From the NCBI GenBank assembly GCA_964396025.1, contig CAYNBT010000006.1, positions 1 through 41,678 of the forward strand: a DNA stretch of 41,678 nucleotides, read 5' to 3'. Origin of the DNA: CAYNBT01 sp964396025. Its GTDB lineage: Bacteria > Patescibacteriota > WWE3 > UBA101185 > UBA10185. The position numbers and the translations under genes were made by a program. Numbering within the stretch: position 1 is the first letter of the stretch; the number at the start of each line of letters is the position of its first letter. The notes beneath the pieces are model-generated. The model was not told where the DNA came from, searched no databases, and saw only the letters and a program-made list of their open reading frames with translations. This document shows positions 1 to 7,782 of the stretch, piece by piece.

Positions 1-68
1 CGACGGGGATCGAACCCGCTTGTGAGAGTGTTAAGTGCCCATTGGTTACCAAACCCGCCCCCACCGAC
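1..68 (-). tRNA. partial tRNA-like 3' part, identity unresolved
   Basis: On the minus strand the first bases give a good T-arm: stem GCGGG, loop TTCGATC, stem CCCGT, then CG as the start of an acceptor 3' strand cut by the window edge. A 5' acceptor strand GTCGGTG at 68-62 could pair with it, and a D-loop-like TTTGGTAAC follows. I could not fold a clean anticodon arm with a purine at position 37, so amino acid identity is not assigned. It may be an unusual tRNA, a degenerate one, or only a T-arm mimic. Confidence 0.35.
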
Positions 69-151
69 TCAACTTATATTACACATAAACTACAAACAAT
101 CACTGTAACTCTAATGTAAATAGAAAGTACCTATTCTAAGCTAGTAGCAAC

Positions 152-178
152 AAAAAACCCGCTTTACGCGGGTTTTTT
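152..178. terminator. bidirectional intrinsic terminator
   Basis: An A6-CCCGC stem, TTTAC loop and GCGGG-T6 stem form a perfect hairpin with an A tract on one side and a T tract on the other, so it can stop transcripts from either direction. It separates the tRNA-like element from the orphan gene to its right. Between it and 326 I see only a small hairpin (AAGGTT/AACCTT, 187-204) and no gene. Confidence 0.8.
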
Positions 179-326
179 ATTCTCACAAGGTTTTTTACAA
201 CCTTCGAGCACTTAACGTCTACATATTAATATAACAATTTATGTGAGTCAATGTTCGATCATTTTGAAACAGTTAGTCGCCCCATTTGACACAGATGTGC
301 CCTATAGCTTTACTTGGGTAGGGTTG

Positions 327-335
327 TGCTAAAAT
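327..335 (+). promoter_or_regulatory. extended -10 promoter of the orphan 109-aa gene
   Basis: TGC-TAAAAT is an extended -10 element. No good -35 sits 17 bases upstream. Transcription would start near 342 and give a leader of about 48 nt, unlike the leaderless arrangement of many other genes here. Confidence 0.5.
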
Positions 336-389
336 AGCAACATAGAGTTACATTACCACTTGATAGCATAACATCATAAGGAGGCCAAA

Positions 390-719
390 ATGGCACAGGG
401 ACAAGATGCACAAGAGGAAACGCTTAGCCAGCTTATTGATTCCCTTACTATGACCGCCGTTGGCGCTGTGGAACGGGATAAAGCAAATGCGTACGTTATT
501 GCAAGAGCGCGTACTACCGACCATGTTGATCGCATGCGCCTAGATGTGGATTACTGGTTCCCGCTGGTTCGCGAACTTCGGGAGGCAGGGCGTATTCCTT
601 CCACACAAGAAATCCGACAGAAGGCAGAAAGCATGGTCGATATGTCTCCAGCGGAAATGCGCAAGGTGTTACACGACTACCATTACGAAGTCCAACAGCG
701 CAAGTTGAATAACGCGTAG
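390..719 (+). CDS. hypothetical protein, 109 aa, monocistronic
   Basis: I do not recognise the family. The product is a soluble, charged, probably all-helical protein with no signal peptide or membrane segment. The start is well supported: AAGGAGG ends five bases before ATG, one of the strongest Shine-Dalgarno sites in the window. It has its own promoter and a terminator directly behind it, so it is an independent unit. Its codons are visibly richer in G and C (for example gcgcgt, cgcatgcgc) than the A/T-rich neighbours. That could mean high expression or a different origin. A small regulator or ribosome-associated protein is possible, but nothing in the sequence proves it. Confidence 0.7.
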   Translation: MAQGQDAQEETLSQLIDSLTMTAVGAVERDKANAYVIARARTTDHVDRMRLDVDYWFPLVRELREAGRIPSTQEIRQKAESMVDMSPAEMRKVLHDYHYEVQQRKLNNA

Positions 720-732
720 AAGAATCGCCACA

Positions 733-770
733 GGGCGGAAACATCGTTTAGGTGGTTCCGCTCTTTTTTT
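733..770 (+). terminator. intrinsic terminator after the 109-aa gene
   Basis: An 8-bp stem GGGCGGAA / TTCCGCTC (one G-T pair) with a 15-base loop is followed by T7. It lies 13 bases after the stop codon. Confidence 0.75.
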
Positions 771-820
771 GTGTCTGATAGATACCTAGATTATAAAATC
801 CATTTACTCGTCAAGTGACT

Positions 821-1226
821 TGGTGGAGATGGGGGGAGTCGAACCCCCGTGTTGATAGTATTACTATAATCGTGTACAAGCTTAGCAAAAGCTTTGTTTC
901 GGAAGGAAAGGCGATTTGCCAACCTAAAACCCTTCCTAGACTTTGGTCGTAAGACCTTTTGCATTCAGATGCTTGGCAGCGCAAGCTAGTCAGGCTTATG
1001 CAGCCTCACTCCGGTTTTATATGACCCAATAGCCCCTGCCGGATCAATTGCTACGGATCAAGTCCTACTTTAATTTGGACTTATGCTAGAGCGTAAGCGT
1101 AAGCTGGCTCTAACACTTCTGCCTTTTGTTCGGCATTTGTATTTTTGCTGGATTTTAACGAAGCATTCCAGCGCTTCGGCTTGCTTTTATAGTAAATAAT
1201 CTACCAATCGAATCCTTTTCATCCCC
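821..1226 (-). ncRNA. ssrA: transfer-messenger RNA (tmRNA)
   Basis: The 5' acceptor strand GGGGATG (1226-1220) pairs over seven positions with CATCTCC, followed by an encoded ACCA at 824-821. A T-arm with loop TTCGACT lies next to it. The 5' part contains GGATTCGA, as in other tmRNAs. The tag reading frame ends in EPAYAYALA then TAA at 1083-1081 and can be followed back to about 1149 (roughly 22 codons). The last residues are ALA, not the common ALAA. tmRNA with SmpB rescues stalled ribosomes and marks the nascent chain for proteolysis. smpB ends only five bases upstream, so both probably come from one primary transcript and tmRNA is cut out by RNase processing. The exact resume codon is inferred, not proven. 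Confidence 0.95.
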
Positions 1227-1231
1227 ATAAG

Positions 1232-1696
1232 TTAGGCACCCTTGGATCTGTGCACTTCTTTGAACTCTCGATCCATATCGGCCCTGATCTGGCGCTCTTT
1301 GACCAAGATTTTCTTTTCTTCTTTCTTGCGCCCTTTCACCAGACCTATCTCGAATTTTATCATATTGTGCTGTAATAGCACGGCCAGAGGAATTGCAGTC
1401 TTGCCCTTTTGTAACAACTCCTTTTGAAGTTTGTCGAGCTCAGCGCGCTTAAGTAATAAGCGTCTTTTTCGTGTTTGCTGCAAAGGATCAATCTCCTGAC
1501 TTTGTCTAGAGTACCGACCAATACTAAACCCAACCACGTAAAGCTCGTTTTTCTCAAACTGAACGTAGGAACCTTCAAAATTGCCCTTTCCTTCACGCAA
1601 TGCTTTCACTTCGTAGCCAAACAGCTCGATTCCGGCAAGATACTTTTCAATTACTTCATGGTTGAACAGAGCCTTTCTGTTCTTTGCTAACAACAT
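1232..1696 (-). CDS. smpB: SsrA-binding protein SmpB
   Basis: The 154-aa product matches SmpB in length and motifs: NRKALFNHEVIEKYLAGIEL near the N-terminus, GYEVKALREGKGNFEGSYV, then PLQQTRKRRLLLKR, KTAIPLAV and a basic C-terminal tail. SmpB binds the tRNA-like domain of tmRNA and places its C-terminal tail in the empty mRNA channel of a stalled ribosome. It sits directly upstream of ssrA on the same strand (five bases between). The start ATG lies six bases after a perfect TATAAT, so the mRNA should be leaderless; no SD is present. Confidence 0.95.
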   Translation of the reverse strand: MLLAKNRKALFNHEVIEKYLAGIELFGYEVKALREGKGNFEGSYVQFEKNELYVVGFSIGRYSRQSQEIDPLQQTRKRRLLLKRAELDKLQKELLQKGKTAIPLAVLLQHNMIKFEIGLVKGRKKEEKKILVKERQIRADMDREFKEVHRSKGA

Positions 1697-1702
1697 GACA
1701 AT

Positions 1703-1708
1703 ATTATA
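1703..1708 (-). promoter_or_regulatory. -10 element of smpB-ssrA, leaderless
   Basis: TATAAT on the minus strand, then six bases (attgtc), then the smpB ATG. A start site about seven bases after the -10 would fall on the A of the start codon. Confidence 0.65.
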
Positions 1709-1742
1709 GGGTGAAAGGAGATTTTTTGCTAGTAATCTTGTT

Positions 1743-3494
1743 TTAGAGTTTTATTTGATACACCTTGCTGCCATCTAGCACGAATAAGGCATCCTCTGCA
1801 GCGTTCACTACGATACTTCTAATATCATTGAAATATGTTCTATCTGCGGCTTGAAACTGCTTGAGCAGATTACCTTCATCGTCTAGCACCACAATTCTAT
1901 TGTTGCCTTTATCGGCAATATAGATATTATCCAAATTCTCTGATGTAAATACTTGAGAGGCGTTTCGTAAAGGAACAGACAAACCCTTGATTTCAAATGC
2001 ATCTTTCTCTCCTTGCGTGTATACCTGCAACACAGAATTTGCATCTAGCACATAAATACTCACGTTTATTGAATGCGATATTGCAGAAACAAGTTCGGGA
2101 AACGTGCCCCACAAAGCGTTAGTTAAGGCTTTATCTTCAAGTGTGTACTTTGTAACAACACCATCGGAAGTATTTAAGGAGTAAAGAAAATCCAAATATA
2201 CTGCTATCTTTCCAAACACTCCCTCAAAAATTTGTGTGGTGCTTGGATCTTCCGCTGCCAAATCTACCAAAGAAAGCCCTGTCGAATCCACCACGCCCAA
2301 ACTGCTACCATAAGCAAATATTTGTTTTAGACCTGTATAGCTGGCCTTTGCTTGATTAAATTTGGGAACAGCCACATCGGAACTGTAGACTGCCCCTTTA
2401 CTAAAGTCTGCAACCACCAAGGTATCAGCAAGAGCGATGATGCTAGACGGATTGGCGTTTGTATCAGCAAGTTTAAGATCGTAGAAAAGCTCTGGTGTGA
2501 TGCGCTGAATTTTGTTTGCAACATCAGCGGAGGTATCAACAGGGGTCGAATCCAATGCAACGGAACTTGCCCCTTCCACATCCTTTTTTGAAACAATCGG
2601 GGGTTTGGGAAGCTCTTTGTCTTTACCTGCAAATCCTGTCTTTAATGTGTAAGCAACAAGTCCAAGTAGCAAAATGCCCAACACCCCAAATCCCAATTTT
2701 TTTACGGATCCGCGCGGCATCAACTTGCCTGATGACTTAAGTTTTGCAAGTGCTACACCTAATTTGCCAGCAATACCTGCAGATGGCACGTTAAAACTCT
2801 TGGCAGATGCAGAAGAAGAGATATATGGTCTTTCTATATCTGATTTGATGTCTAGAACCTCGTCTTTGGAAAAAGTGGTATCTACTGTGAATTTAAGGAT
2901 CAGCGCTGAAGCACCATAAGGCAAAGCGTTAACAGAAATTGTAGCTGCAGAAGAAACTAGAGTAGCCACAGGGTGCTTGGTCAAAAACGACTTGGTGCCT
3001 AAAATCACAACGTCATCATCTTTTACCACACCAGAAGCTACGCTAAAATTGCCTTCGGAGGCGGCATTGATAGTCTTGAGCTCACCTTCACGCATTAGAT
3101 AACTGTTTCCACTTCCAAATTGAACTATGTATAAAACGTTCCCCCATAAAACTGCAACAATAATGCTTATGGATACCTCTAGAGCCTGTTGTTCATGATA
3201 AAAGCCCGTAAGCTTATCTTTTAGATTCAAAACAGATTTTTCTAAAGACTGAATAGGGGAGCTGTTTTCTGAATGAAAATAAGTGTCGTACAAAACATCG
3301 TGAACAAGTTTAGTCACCAAAAGCGTATCGAGGTCCACGCCACCGTCTACCTCATAAACAACATACAGTGTGCCATAACGCTCTAGCAATGAAGAGTCTT
3401 CGGGTTCCATCACAAACGCGTTCGAGAATTCAGGAGATTTGTCTGGGATTTTAGCCGTTAGTTTCTGTACTTTTGCAATTAATTTTTTGTTCAT
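1743..3494 (-). CDS. PP2C-like pseudophosphatase with transmembrane segment and beta-propeller
   Basis: The 583-aa product has three parts. Residues 20-205 resemble a PP2C-type phosphatase: VVYEVDGG near 45-52 matches the DGxGG motif and FGSGNSYLMREGEL near 127-139 matches the GDSR segment. The later SDG metal site reads ILGTK, so catalysis is doubtful. A single membrane helix follows at about 268-284. The rest is propeller-like, with an NHL-type repeat (NIYIADKGNNRIVVLDDEGN) near the C-terminus, predicted outside. It ends an operon with two other membrane proteins, three bases after the preceding gene. A transmembrane sensor or scaffold is my inference; the partner is unknown. Confidence 0.65.
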   Translation of the reverse strand: MNKKLIAKVQKLTAKIPDKSPEFSNAFVMEPEDSSLLERYGTLYVVYEVDGGVDLDTLLVTKLVHDVLYDTYFHSENSSPIQSLEKSVLNLKDKLTGFYHEQQALEVSISIIVAVLWGNVLYIVQFGSGNSYLMREGELKTINAASEGNFSVASGVVKDDDVVILGTKSFLTKHPVATLVSSAATISVNALPYGASALILKFTVDTTFSKDEVLDIKSDIERPYISSSASAKSFNVPSAGIAGKLGVALAKLKSSGKLMPRGSVKKLGFGVLGILLLGLVAYTLKTGFAGKDKELPKPPIVSKKDVEGASSVALDSTPVDTSADVANKIQRITPELFYDLKLADTNANPSSIIALADTLVVADFSKGAVYSSDVAVPKFNQAKASYTGLKQIFAYGSSLGVVDSTGLSLVDLAAEDPSTTQIFEGVFGKIAVYLDFLYSLNTSDGVVTKYTLEDKALTNALWGTFPELVSAISHSINVSIYVLDANSVLQVYTQGEKDAFEIKGLSVPLRNASQVFTSENLDNIYIADKGNNRIVVLDDEGNLLKQFQAADRTYFNDIRSIVVNAAEDALFVLDGSKVYQIKL

Positions 3495-3497
3495 ACT

Positions 3498-3731
3498 TTA
3501 AAGTATTATGGTTAGTAAAAACAACAACACCGCGGCTAGAAAATGTATCCAAGCTAAAAAAGCAAAGAACACACTCCAAGGCGTTTTGAAAGATTCATTC
3601 ATCAAGTGTACCTGACGCAAAACCAAAAAAGCAAAAATCGCGTAAACTACTTCAATTACTGTCAAGCCTATGGCAATGAGATCCATTATGTTTAGAGAAA
3701 AAATAGAATTAATGATTTCAATTATTGTCAT
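3498..3731 (-). CDS. small two-helix membrane protein, DUF5657-like
   Basis: The 77-aa product has two hydrophobic segments, about residues 15-38 and 53-76, with a short polar loop RQVHLMNESFKTP between them. The segment YAIFAFLVLRQVHLMNES resembles small CPR membrane proteins that I recall as DUF5657, though I could not verify this. It overlaps the upstream PH-like gene by 14 bases and is followed three bases later by the PP2C-like gene, so it is translated as part of that operon. An internal ATG at residue 16 is an alternative start. Function unknown. Confidence 0.65.
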   Translation of the reverse strand: MTIIEIINSIFSLNIMDLIAIGLTVIEVVYAIFAFLVLRQVHLMNESFKTPWSVFFAFLAWIHFLAAVLLFLLTIIL

Positions 3732-4287
3732 GTTGCCTCAAAGAAGAAACTAAGTCAGAAAGCAAATCCTGCACTTTTGCGGGGTGTGGTATGGCATGGA
3801 ATTCTATCTCACGTTTTTCTCCTGCTGTTTGAATGTTTACATCTCCATAATGAAAGATGAACTGAGCTGCGCCCGTTGTGCTGTAGGTAACGTCTTCTAT
3901 ATTTCGTAGAGGCGCCTCTGAGACATTTCTGTGCAATAAACCCTGAAAATCCATATCTACAACTCTTTTGTCGGTAATGATGTTGACGTTAAAAAACCAG
4001 TTTAAGAAGTTTTCAAAAATAAAACCAAAAGTTACTAAAGTCCAAAACAAAGACAAAGAGATTAAAGTACCCGCCGAAAGTTGGTTAAAAGGATTTTGCC
4101 CCAAAGCACTTAAGATTCCCGCGATAACGGAAGGAAAGAAGATCATGCCCAGCGCAATAAGAATCCAATCAAAATTGGTGATAAAGGCGCGGCGTATCAC
4201 AAGTAGGATTTTCTCGTCTTTGTCAGAACCAAAAAACGAGCATTTTATTGGGTCTTTTAGGAACGCGCTGATCAGGGTACTGGTCAT
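3718..4287 (-). CDS. membrane protein with bacterial PH-like domain
   Basis: The 189-aa product has two membrane helices near residues 33-58 and 76-97. A soluble domain starts with NIITDKRVVDMDFQGLLHRNVSEAPLRNIEDV, the pattern of the bPH2/YdbS-like fold (T-x-x-R-V, then a strand leading to I-x-D-V). Such proteins are membrane-anchored and mostly of unknown role. It is the first gene of a minus operon with the small membrane protein and the PP2C-like protein. Its ATG lies six bases after TATAAT, so translation is probably leaderless. It is divergent from a glycosyltransferase gene only 45 bases away. Confidence 0.7.
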   Translation of the reverse strand: MTSTLISAFLKDPIKCSFFGSDKDEKILLVIRRAFITNFDWILIALGMIFFPSVIAGILSALGQNPFNQLSAGTLISLSLFWTLVTFGFIFENFLNWFFNVNIITDKRVVDMDFQGLLHRNVSEAPLRNIEDVTYSTTGAAQFIFHYGDVNIQTAGEKREIEFHAIPHPAKVQDLLSDLVSSLRQHDNN

Positions 4288-4293
4288 GGTTTG

Positions 4294-4299
4294 ATTATA
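4294..4299 (-). promoter_or_regulatory. -10 element of the PH-like operon, leaderless
   Basis: TATAAT on the minus strand, six bases (caaacc), then the ATG at 4287. It sits within 30 bases of the opposing -10 for the plus-strand glycosyltransferase, so the two promoters share one short region. Confidence 0.65.
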
Positions 4300-4320
4300 A
4301 CACTACATGATCCTATTTGT

Positions 4321-4326
4321 TACAAT
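4321..4326 (+). promoter_or_regulatory. extended -10 element of glycosyltransferase gene, leaderless
   Basis: TGT-TACAAT (extended -10), six bases (gcctac), then ATG at 4333. Confidence 0.6.
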
Positions 4327-4332
4327 GCCTAC

Positions 4333-5439
4333 ATGAAAATTCTCGTATTCTGTTGGAGAGATATCAAACACCCTTGGGCTGGCGGAGCAGAGCTGTACAT
4401 TCACGAGATTTCTAAGCATTTGATTTCTAAGGGTCACACGGTAACACTTTTAACAAGCCAACATCCAGGAACTCCTGCAGCGCCCAAAGAAATCATAGAC
4501 GGCGTTGATGTTATCAGGGTAGGTGGAAGATTTAGCGTATATCTCCTTGCTGCTCGATATTATCTTAAAAACCTCAGAGGAAAATTCGATGTCATAGTTA
4601 ACGCAGAAAATGGTATGAGCTTCTTTACACCACTATATGCTAAGGAACCTGTTCTCTGCCTTGTCTATCACGTGCACGGTGCCACATTTTTTACAGAACT
4701 AAACTTCCCTCTCAATTGTGTGGGTTATCTCGCAGAAAAAGTGTTGATGCCTATTGTTTACTGCCGAAGCACCTTTGTTGCTATATCAAATTCTACACGC
4801 GAAGAGTTAGTTAAACTTGGTACAAAAGAACATCACATCAATATTGTCACACCAGGAATAAATGTCGCTGAGTTCGACTCAGGCATAAAAACCGAGAAAA
4901 CCGCTACACCATCACTTGTATATTTGGGAAGACTAAAAAAATACAAAAGACCTCATTTGGTGATCGAGGCGGCAAGATCCTTGGTGAATGAGTTCCCAAG
5001 TCTAGAAGTATTCATAATGGGAGAAGGAGATGATAGACCACACCTAGAATCATTGATAGACAGATACGATTTAAAAAAGCATGTGCACCTGCTTGGTTTC
5101 ACAAGCGAAGCCGAAAAAGTGAAACTTCTAAAAAGCGCTTGGCTTTGTGTGAATCCCTCCTCTCTTGAGGGATGGGGGATTTCTATAATTGAAGCCAACG
5201 CATGCGGAACACCTTGCATAGGATATAACGTACCGGGAATCAAAGAAGCTATAAAACACGGGTATTCCGGCTTTGTTGTGGAAGATTTTGATGGATTAAT
5301 TCTAGGGATTAAAAGTATTTTAAAAGATACCAACTTAAGGAATACTTTAAGTAACCAGGCTGTACTACTTGCAAACAGATACAGCTGGACTAGCTCTGGG
5401 GAGAAGTTTGAGAAAATTTTGTATGAAAATTGCCGTTAA
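4333..5439 (+). CDS. glycosyltransferase family 4 (GT-B fold)
   Basis: The 368-aa product starts MKILVFCWRDIKHPWAGGAE, with the GGAE loop typical of GT4 N-terminal domains. Its C-terminal domain carries YLGRLKKYKRP, then MGEGDDRPHLESL, and the nucleotide-sugar motif SSLEGWGISIIEANACGTP, with the two Glu of the E-x7-E signature. Such enzymes use UDP- or GDP-sugars with retention of configuration to build cell-surface glycans at the cytoplasmic membrane. I chose this ATG over an in-frame one at 4291 because it is preceded by a -10 at the fixed six-base spacing. The last 17 bases overlap the next glycosyltransferase, so the pair is an operon. Acceptor and sugar unknown. Confidence 0.9.
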   Translation: MKILVFCWRDIKHPWAGGAELYIHEISKHLISKGHTVTLLTSQHPGTPAAPKEIIDGVDVIRVGGRFSVYLLAARYYLKNLRGKFDVIVNAENGMSFFTPLYAKEPVLCLVYHVHGATFFTELNFPLNCVGYLAEKVLMPIVYCRSTFVAISNSTREELVKLGTKEHHINIVTPGINVAEFDSGIKTEKTATPSLVYLGRLKKYKRPHLVIEAARSLVNEFPSLEVFIMGEGDDRPHLESLIDRYDLKKHVHLLGFTSEAEKVKLLKSAWLCVNPSSLEGWGISIIEANACGTPCIGYNVPGIKEAIKHGYSGFVVEDFDGLILGIKSILKDTNLRNTLSNQAVLLANRYSWTSSGEKFEKILYENCR

Positions 5440-6508
5440 TTCCAGATTTTATCAAAAGACGAACACGGGAATACATAACTATACAAGGAACTTATACGGA
5501 GAGTTATTGAAATCCGACACCAAAAACGAGTATCTTTTCTTTCAAACTAATGCTGAAAAGAGCATCGGAGATACAAAAGTCATGCGACTACCTGACAATA
5601 AAGTAGCCGATATAGCATTTGATTGCTTTGCCGTAAACAAGTTAATTTCATTGCACAAGCCCGATGTCTTTCATAGCCCATGTTTTGTTTTGCCTTTCCA
5701 CAAAGCTCCTAATGTCAAATACATTACTACTATCCACGACCTAGTTTTTCTAAAATACCCAGATTTAGCTAACACACAAACACGCAGCTACTATAAGGTA
5801 ACTGTTCCCATCTCGGCCAAAAACGCAAATGTGATTCTAGCAGACTCACTTAATACCAAATCCGACATTGTTAACCTGTTAGGCGTGCCCGAAAAGAAAG
5901 TGCAAGTACTTTATCCAGCCATAAACGATGAGTATCTTGATCTAAGCGAAAAGGTTGATACATACAAGCAGAAGTATATTTACCTGAACGCTTCAAGCTT
6001 TAGACGAAAGAACATACTAAACACAATCCAAGCATTCGCCCGCAGTAAACACGTACACGGGTTGGGACTTGTAATCTCGGGACTTTTGAGCAACCATGAA
6101 GCCAAGCAAGTTCACGATATAGCAGAAAAGCATGGTGTGCGAAACAGAATAAAATTCTTGGGTTATGTAACGGACGAAGAAGTGAAATCGCTGTATAGAA
6201 ACGCAGAGCTGTTCGTATATCCTTCACTATATGAAGGATTTGGCTTACCTATTGCGGAAGCTATGTCCCAAGAATGTCTTGTAATAAATTCGAACACTAG
6301 CTCTTGCATAGAACTCAACAATGATCCGCTGCTGACGTTTGACCCAACAAACGTAGACGAAATAACAAATACACTCAACAATGCATTAGATTTGAGTAAA
6401 GAACGTAAAGCCAACATTATAGGTGCAAATCAGTTCAAAGCTAGGCAGTTTACACCCAGCAACTGCGCACAGCAGTTTCTCAAAATGTTAGAGGAAGTAA
6501 TGAAATAA
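5423..6508 (+). CDS. glycosyltransferase family 4 (GT-B fold)
   Basis: The 361-aa product begins MKIAVNSRFYQKTNTGIHNY, close to mannosyltransferase-type GT4 proteins (GI.RY loop), followed by DVFHSPCFVLPF and TIHDLVF. The C-terminal domain has INASSFRRKN-like nucleotide-site residues, KFLGYVTDEEVKSLYRNAEL and YPSLYEGFGLPIAEAMS, the E-x7-E donor-binding motif. It probably adds one sugar to a surface glycan in the same pathway as the preceding gene, which it overlaps by 17 bases. An upstream in-frame start at 5369 would extend it into that gene and has no matching domain. Its end overlaps the convergent minus gene by 21 bases. Confidence 0.88.
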   Translation: MKIAVNSRFYQKTNTGIHNYTRNLYGELLKSDTKNEYLFFQTNAEKSIGDTKVMRLPDNKVADIAFDCFAVNKLISLHKPDVFHSPCFVLPFHKAPNVKYITTIHDLVFLKYPDLANTQTRSYYKVTVPISAKNANVILADSLNTKSDIVNLLGVPEKKVQVLYPAINDEYLDLSEKVDTYKQKYIYLNASSFRRKNILNTIQAFARSKHVHGLGLVISGLLSNHEAKQVHDIAEKHGVRNRIKFLGYVTDEEVKSLYRNAELFVYPSLYEGFGLPIAEAMSQECLVINSNTSSCIELNNDPLLTFDPTNVDEITNTLNNALDLSKERKANIIGANQFKARQFTPSNCAQQFLKMLEEVMK

Positions 6509-7732
6509 AGAGTAAGCGGTAAGCACAAAACTGAGATAAAGATAAAAACGCTCTTTTGATAACAGAATTGCAAACAAGATTGAACACACCAACGCCCAAG
6601 GAGTAACCCAAGTAATCAAAAGTAAGTACAAAAACGAATACACCCAAAAGATAAACTTCAAGGGTTGATTAGTCTTATACAAAAACGCAAAACTGAAATA
6701 CAGATAAGACAATACATACAAACTTAATCTTACAATTAGTCCTGATTTTCCTAAAAGCAGGCTTATACCCACAATGAATGGATTGCAGAAATATAGACAA
6801 GCAGAAGCGTAATCATTGTAACGACCTTCAAGAAATGGCCCAAGAAAGTTGGGAAGTATGAGGGCACCAACCCCCCAGACTACCACAATCCCCAGAAGCG
6901 AGATGAAGATGTTTCTTACATTTAGTTTGGTATCTTTGAACCAAAAGAGCGGCATCAAGATAATGTGCACGTATTTTACACTCGCAGCAAAAGCAAAGAA
7001 TAGACTTGCCTTAGCACTGTTCAATCGTGTTGGGCGAGTAAAGTACACCAAACTTGCCAAGAGCAACGTCAGTGTGAAAACATCGTTATGGACTTCAGAA
7101 ACAAAATGCAACAACACCGAGGGATTTAATGCATACAATAAATATGCTTTGTCATTTAAATGAAGTTGGCGGGACAGCATTCTGACCAAATAGATAGAGA
7201 TAAGGAACGTAATAAGTATTACAACTTTGTACACATACAAGTGCACTAACAAGTTAAATCCAGGGAGCATAGCGATACCAAACATCAATAGGTTAAACCA
7301 CGGACCGTAAATACTCACACCATTCCAAATATCAGCAATATAGTCACGCCAAGGATTGCTTGCGAAGTCGTGGAGTAAAGTGCGATACGGATCCATTCCA
7401 AATAATGCCCAATTCTTGGCAGAGATAAAGTATGCCTCATAATCTCGGCTGAACAGAGGAACTTCAAGGAAAAATACCGAAATTAATATGACGTAGAAAC
7501 CTAAATGCCAACGCTTTAGTGAAAAATAATCCTGCATAATACATTGAACAAGCAATGCGCCTATCCATGCTAAAGCAGCAAGCATCAGGAAAAGAATAAG
7601 CCTACTAACCACGGGAAGATGTTCATAGAACACCGTAAAAAATGCGCCTCTATTAATGGACATCCATGCTAGAAGCAACGCCAATAGTAGGTAGGCAGTA
7701 CTATATATTGTAATTCTGTGTAATGATTTCAT
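6488..7732 (-). CDS. polytopic membrane glycosyltransferase-like protein (GT87/DUF2029 type)
   Basis: The 414-aa product has about ten hydrophobic segments and no signal peptide. An extracytoplasmic loop carries SRDYEAYFISAKNWALFGMDPYRTL, the arrangement seen in GT-C polyprenyl-phosphate-dependent mannosyltransferases of the GT87/DUF2029 group (acidic residue after the first helix, then a Y-x-Y-P-like segment). It probably moves a sugar from a lipid carrier on the outer face of the membrane. I use the ATG at 7732; an in-frame TTG two codons earlier is possible. It lies just downstream of the related GT-C-like gene on the same strand, 50 bases apart. Confidence 0.65.
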   Translation of the reverse strand: MKSLHRITIYSTAYLLLALLLAWMSINRGAFFTVFYEHLPVVSRLILFLMLAALAWIGALLVQCIMQDYFSLKRWHLGFYVILISVFFLEVPLFSRDYEAYFISAKNWALFGMDPYRTLLHDFASNPWRDYIADIWNGVSIYGPWFNLLMFGIAMLPGFNLLVHLYVYKVVILITFLISIYLVRMLSRQLHLNDKAYLLYALNPSVLLHFVSEVHNDVFTLTLLLASLVYFTRPTRLNSAKASLFFAFAASVKYVHIILMPLFWFKDTKLNVRNIFISLLGIVVVWGVGALILPNFLGPFLEGRYNDYASACLYFCNPFIVGISLLLGKSGLIVRLSLYVLSYLYFSFAFLYKTNQPLKFIFWVYSFLYLLLITWVTPWALVCSILFAILLSKERFYLYLSFVLTAYSLFHYFL

Positions 7733-7782
7733 ATTCAAAACAGGTACAACCCTCCCTAATCACACGGATACTCTATGCTGAT

